Source of the DNA: Meandrina meandrites | Lineage: Eukaryota; Cnidaria; Anthozoa; Scleractinia; Meandrinidae | Direction of reading: 5' to 3' | Length of the DNA: 64,000 bases | Assembly (NCBI GenBank): GCA_963693305.1 | Contig: OY855905.1 | Location: 47,996,444 to 48,060,443, forward strand | Shown: positions 59,854 through 64,000 of the stretch, piece by piece | Layout: the number at the start of each line of letters is the position of its first letter | Numbering within the stretch: position 1 is the stretch's first letter | The notes under the pieces: generated by a model | Databases searched by the model: none | What the model saw: the letters and a program-made list of their open reading frames with translations, nothing else | What the model was told of the DNA's origin: nothing | Made by a program: the position numbers and the translations under genes

Positions 59854-60671
59854 GGGCCAATTCGCACTAGCGGAAAAAAATTTAACAATTGGTAGATTTC
59901 ATCACTTTTGTGTCACTTGTTACAGAAAACAAGTGCGAATACGTTTTTTGAAACCTAGAACTTGTCCAACAATGCAGGAAAACAAAGAAGCAGTTGTCTT
60001 ATGATTGGTCCGCGTTGCACGCGCGATACATTTTGTCAAACAATCGCAAAAACAAGTGCGAACGACTTGTTGGACAAGTGCAAATTTTTGTCAACACGGA
60101 CAAATCTTCAAAGGGGCCGATGTCCTGCCTCAAGGCAGGACAAGTCATGACAAGTCGCATTCCAACGCCCCTCGTAATGCCAGATAACAATGCGTTGTTG
60201 ATTGGCTATTGTGTTTGGTCTGGATTGTACAAAAAAACAACACGCGAAATTTTTCCGCGATAGGCGGCAAAACATGTTTGTGTGCCGAGGTGAGGTCGTG
60301 GAAGGATGGTAATACCGGGGTTGGAACAAATGAATGCGGAGGGAACCAGTTTGTACCGGTAAATGGAGGGGAAAAGAAATAGTTTACTTGCGACATTATC
60401 CCCGCACGAGCACAAAAACATCACAACACGCGCACTTCAAATGCAAATCGTTTTAAATTTTTTCACCACGTGGACCTGCCTGATTATTTGATGTTTGCAC
60501 AAGACGACCGTGCCGAGATATGTACCAGGATGAAAGAAGCACGTGCAGAGCTATTGTAATAATAATTACACCTTTTGTTTTCTTCAAGATGTCTCTGACT
60601 TGTCGCGACAATTTTTTTGTTGTCAAAAATGTCATGACATTTAAAACTTGTCCGCTAGTGCGAATTGGCCC
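59854..60671. mobile_element. non-autonomous DNA element with 21-bp inverted ends
   Basis: The ends GGGCCAATTCGCACTAGCGG and CCGCTAGTGCGAATTGGCCC are perfectly inverted. Several internal CTTGTCC/GGACAAG words repeat. Open frames inside overlap on both strands and are not recognisable. The target duplication is unclear. Confidence 0.7.
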
Positions 60672-60912
60672 TTAGTAGTATTTACTAGTCAAACGTGCCC
60701 CAAATAAGAGAGATAATTTTCAGTGGACTGGCTAAAACTGAGGTTTCAGGTTGTTGTTGTTGCTGTTTTACTTTTTTCCATGATCACATTCACGGGAAAA
60801 TACAGCCATCCGGAACACGTGCCGAAATTATATAAACATTTTTAAATGTCTAGCTATCGAGGAAATGCCGTAACAAATGGCAGAAATGGAATAGGCGCTG
60901 GTTGTGCAAAGA

Positions 60913-60945
<33 letters not shown>

Positions 60946-61898
60946 TTTCAAAGTCCTGCAGTTCAAAAAATGTCGGCATCCTACTATAATAACTGGCTTT
61001 TAATCACGCAACCACAAGCGTTTCCATAACTCTCGTGACTGCATTCCAAACGCAGCTGGTAGCCACTTTTCGAGCAAACCAGAACCTTTTTTTTTTTCAT
61101 TTTCCGAACACTTTTCTCTTTTTACTGTGTGAACTGCTCTTTACCTGTGCAATACAAGGATTTAATTTATTCCCAGAATTGGAACGAAATAAATATTCGA
61201 AGGTCAACTGAACATATTTTGTCTGGGTATATAGATCAAATAAATACTTGGCATAATGGGGAAAGTCCCGCGCACTAGGATTCTGAGTGACTCAGATGAC
61301 TGTTTCTGAGAATCAATTGCTATAAATATACCTTGACGCTGAGTGGCGTACGAAACAATTTTCAGTTTCAAATTCGCAAGCTCAGCCGGAAGACAAGGAA
61401 GGGCGAATTTATGAAACCTGTTTCAACTTTTACTTTAAAAAAAATCTTGCTACTTAATTTTAATTGCGAACAGAAAAATGAACACGGGAGAAGACTATCT
61501 TCCTTTTTCAGTTAAAATTCAAGTCCGAGCGAACAGCGGGGATAGACTTGCAACAGTGCAATGTGGTCAATATTCGCAAAGAACGAAACCGAGCCTATTT
61601 TAATATGTCTGTGAGCTCGCGCAAATACTGCTTGTGGTATTTGCCACTGAGAATTAATAGGAGAGGACTTAAAGAAATATCTTTAAAATGGTCGTTGACT
61701 GTAACAAGCTATCATTACAGACCCCTCTTTTATTTCGCTCGTAAGCGGCGATGAACACACATTAATTACAGGCCAACTACAGCTCGCTAAATCTTTCGAT
61801 CTTAACGCACATCCAAACCGGCCTTAATATAACTTTACCCTACTAAAATTTAAATTCCTATGACAGTGAACTAACACAATACTGATTTTTTTACTTAC

Positions 61899-62620
61899 CA
61901 AGAAATATCTCAACTGGCCGTCGAGCGTAACCCTTGAAGACTTTCACTTCTGTGTTTGTTGGCGACTGCCAATGAATTTACTCGGAAGCGACCGTCGCAG
62001 CTCGCTTTATGTATCGTGGCATATTTTTGTTGGGCGTGCAAACTCCGGTTCAACCAATCACACAACCAGCAATTTGCACGTGCCGACTAACCTTGTTTTT
62101 TATTGGTTATCCACGTCAAGCGAAGTGGGCACACCCAGGCTGGTGTTTACAAGGGACTTGTCCCGGAGACTTTGGGGACTTGTCCCATCTTGTGTTGAGA
62201 TATCAGTAACAATCGATATGAAGTTCTCACGATCTAGTTATACAATTTAGACTACGAGCAGTCTCTATTTCTTTTCGCTCGCTTCGCCTCGTCCCCAATT
62301 TTTTCGTAGTCCTTTTTTTCGCTTCACGCTCGACGTACTGCGAAAAAATAGGGAATGCTCGCAGTCTAACAGTGTCTAGTACAATTGGCCGCGTTTTGAA
62401 TATTTTTTCACCACCATTAAATGTGAAACTTTTCGTTTTAATTCCTTAAGCTACTCTATTTAGATTTTAACTGATGCATTTTTTTGAGTCACTTGAAGTT
62501 GCGAAAATATTGTGACTCGAAATAAAAATAAAACGAAACCGGGCACTGTTTCATTATCACGAGACTTTCACAAGCGGAACAAGGAGTTACGTTACTTTCT
62601 AATTCCAGCATAAAAAACCC
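61899..62620 (-). promoter_or_regulatory. putative promoter and first exon of gene D, proximal copy
   Basis: On the minus strand the segment contains TTCCGCTTGTGAAAGTCTCG, GTGATAATGAAACAGTGCCC, GGCACGTGCAAATTGCTGG and ends ATTTCTTG before a GTAAGTAA donor at 61898. The order and words match the gene C upstream region (37309-37704), including GTTCACTGTCATAGGA past the donor. A palindromic MITE (62247-62370) interrupts it. Confidence 0.55.
62247..62370. repeat. palindromic MITE within the gene D 5' region
   Basis: Arms TTAGACTACGAGCAGTCTC and GAATGCTCGCAGTCTAAC; the gene C counterpart lacks this insertion. Confidence 0.7.
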
Positions 62621-62899
62621 GTCAGTTCAAATGATACAGGGCAACTATGAAGAACAATTTCACACTGAATAAAACAACCTATATTTAAAACCTTGCAACG
62701 CAGCTCAGCGATACTTATTCAGTTTCTGTTGCTTATTCATTCCAGATCCTTTTTGTTTAATGATGACTTGAAATGATATGAAACTTTGGGTTTTCAAGCA
62801 GCTTTCCTTGGCGAAATGTACGAATTTGTAGAGAAGGGAATGAGCCACGAGTTATTTCTATGACAGTGAACTGGCACAAATACCGCTTCTTATACTTAC

Positions 62900-63245
62900 G
62901 AAGAAATATTTAAAAAAAACTGGCCGTCGATTGTAACCCTTGAAGACTTTCGCTTCTGTATTCTTTCGCTCGCCTTTGAAGACAGACTCCCAAAGGGCTA
63001 AATGTTCGATTAAATTTTGACTTGGCATATTTCTGTGGAGTGTACAATTTTGAAAACTTCGTTTTTCCGTTTTTATTCGTTAAGCTTCTCTGATTAGGTC
63101 TTGATGTATCTCGATGCGTCATTTGAAGTTGCGAAAATATCATGACTCAAAAAAAGGAAAACGAAACCGGGCACTGTTTCATTATCACGCGACTTTCACA
63201 AGCGGAACTGGGAGTGTTGTTAGGTTAGTTTCTATTCCGGCATAA
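62900..63245 (-). promoter_or_regulatory. second, distal copy of the gene D promoter / first exon region
   Basis: The minus strand again contains TTCCGCTTGTGAAAGTCGCG, GTGATAATGAAACAGTGCCC and GGTTACAATCGACGGCCAGT, then ATTTCTTC before GTAAGTAT at 62899. It is more compact and lacks the CACGTG block of the proximal copy. It could be an alternative promoter or a decayed duplicate. Confidence 0.5.
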
Positions 63246-63294
63246 AAACAATTCTCGCATGTGGTGCCTTATGCATCAGTCAATTCCAGCAGTG

Positions 63295-63412
63295 CCCATC
63301 CTCCCCGGGCAACCGGGGGAGGGGTATTTGCATTTTTAGTGCGGCCCGGGGACTGGGCATTTGCACACCCCGGGGCAACCCCCGGGCATTTGACACGTGG
63401 TTTGCGAAAGTG
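63295..63412. repeat. GC-rich palindromic repeat
   Basis: Interleaved CCCCGGGCAA and GGGCATTTGC words form several hairpins; stands out from the AT-rich surroundings. Confidence 0.55.
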
Positions 63413-63893
63413 CCATAATGGAAGATTTCATCGGTAAGGACATACAGTTTGTGGAAGATTGGTTAGTTCGTCACGGCTTAGATAAGCTGGTCGACGTTTT
63501 TAAAGGTATTCTAGATATTCTTCATTCATTTTAGCCTATTAAATAAAGGCAACGACTTCAGCGAAAACAACCAACGTGGTGATTTTGACTATTTACTCAT
63601 TACGCATTCAATGAAGATGAAACTCGAACTGAAGTGCACATTTTTGTTAGCCTGCGAGCAGGCTCTCAAAGAAATCGGCGAGCGAAGCGAGCCTAGAAGG
63701 GCCTGAGGGAGAATTAAAATCCCCCTCAGTCTCCCTCTCTCCCCGCCTTTTCCCCTTCCCCCACCCCCACCTTTCTCTTACCGCTTTCTTTTCGCCCCAT
63801 CCTTGACCGGAGAGCCTGTTCACAGGCTAATTTTTGTGGATGGAAGGATCCAGGACGAGTCCCTTGCTTTGTTACCTCTTGTTGCCACTTTTA

Positions 63894-63987
63894 GGGCGCG
63901 TTCGTTTGGGAATATTCTGGAATAAGAACGCTAACTTGCATTATTCCAATTATTCTTATTCCGGATTGATCCCAAACGAACGTGCCC
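63894..63987. mobile_element. 94-bp MITE with TTA target duplication
   Basis: Ends GGGCGCGTTCGTTTGGG and CCCAAACGAACGTGCCC are inverted with one mismatch. TTA flanks both sides (63891-63893, 63988-63990). Similar in end sequence and target size to the element at 24095-24415. Confidence 0.75.
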
Positions 63988-64000
63988 TTAAACTTAAATA

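Larger units (their letters stand above)
55020..61898 (-). other. presumed first intron of gene D, filled with DNA transposons
   Basis: If the donor at 61899 is used, this whole interval is intron. No coding exon was recognised in it. It holds the nested elements at 55404-59718 and 57089-58970, and the element at 59854-60671. The stretch 60672-61898 shows nothing recognisable. Confidence 0.45.

Overview
The window reads as animal nuclear DNA. It is AT-rich, its genes are split by GT-AG introns, coding density is very low, and it is crowded with short palindromic transposons, tRNA-derived SINEs and a truncated LINE. Gene content (SNTX/MACPF-like, AIG1-type GTPase and Hedgehog-type Hint modules) and the repeat style suggest an anthozoan cnidarian, probably a stony coral. 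That organism call is inference; no marker gene was seen.

Five genes can be reconstructed, and all appear to belong to one extended family. Three are long. Gene E (minus, 10344 to 2205) is cut by the left edge. Gene C (plus, 39091 to 44541) and gene D (minus, 55019 to 46102) lie tail to tail, with about 1.56 kb between their stop codons. All three share the same exon plan; two exons are exactly 155 and 241 nt in every copy. D is the most complete, at 881 predicted residues: an SNTX/MACPF-like N-terminus with the GTHYV signature, a helical FAT-like segment, an AIG1/GIMAP-type GTPase, a charged coiled coil, and a C-terminal Hedgehog-type Hint (autoprocessing) domain. C stops early in the coiled coil and has lost the Hint domain. 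Genes A (minus, 27514 to 26427) and B (minus, 35531 to 33828) are two-exon paralogues of 299 and 280 residues. They resemble the SNTX N-terminal region but lack the MACPF signature, GTPase and Hint.

Upstream of C (37.3-37.7 kb, plus) and D (61.9-63.2 kb, minus) lies a conserved block that ends in a splice donor. It is probably promoter plus a non-coding first exon. It is present twice in tandem upstream of D. D's transcription unit may therefore start near 62-63 kb, with a first intron that holds a stack of nested DNA transposons (55.4-59.7 kb).

Layout: 1-2.2 kb, repeats only; 2.2-10.3 kb, gene E with a LINE fragment, an IS3EU-like snapback transposon and a MULE-type MITE in its introns; 10.3-14.3 kb, several small DNA elements; 14.4-24.6 kb, about five copies of a roughly 2.3-kb tandem unit of unknown content, two of them carrying MITEs whose empty sites survive in sister copies; 26.4-27.5 kb, gene A; 28-33.7 kb, minisatellites and SINEs; 33.8-35.5 kb, gene B; 36.3-36.9 kb, nested MITEs; 37.3-55 kb, the C/D inverted pair; 55-64 kb, transposons and the duplicated 5' region of D.
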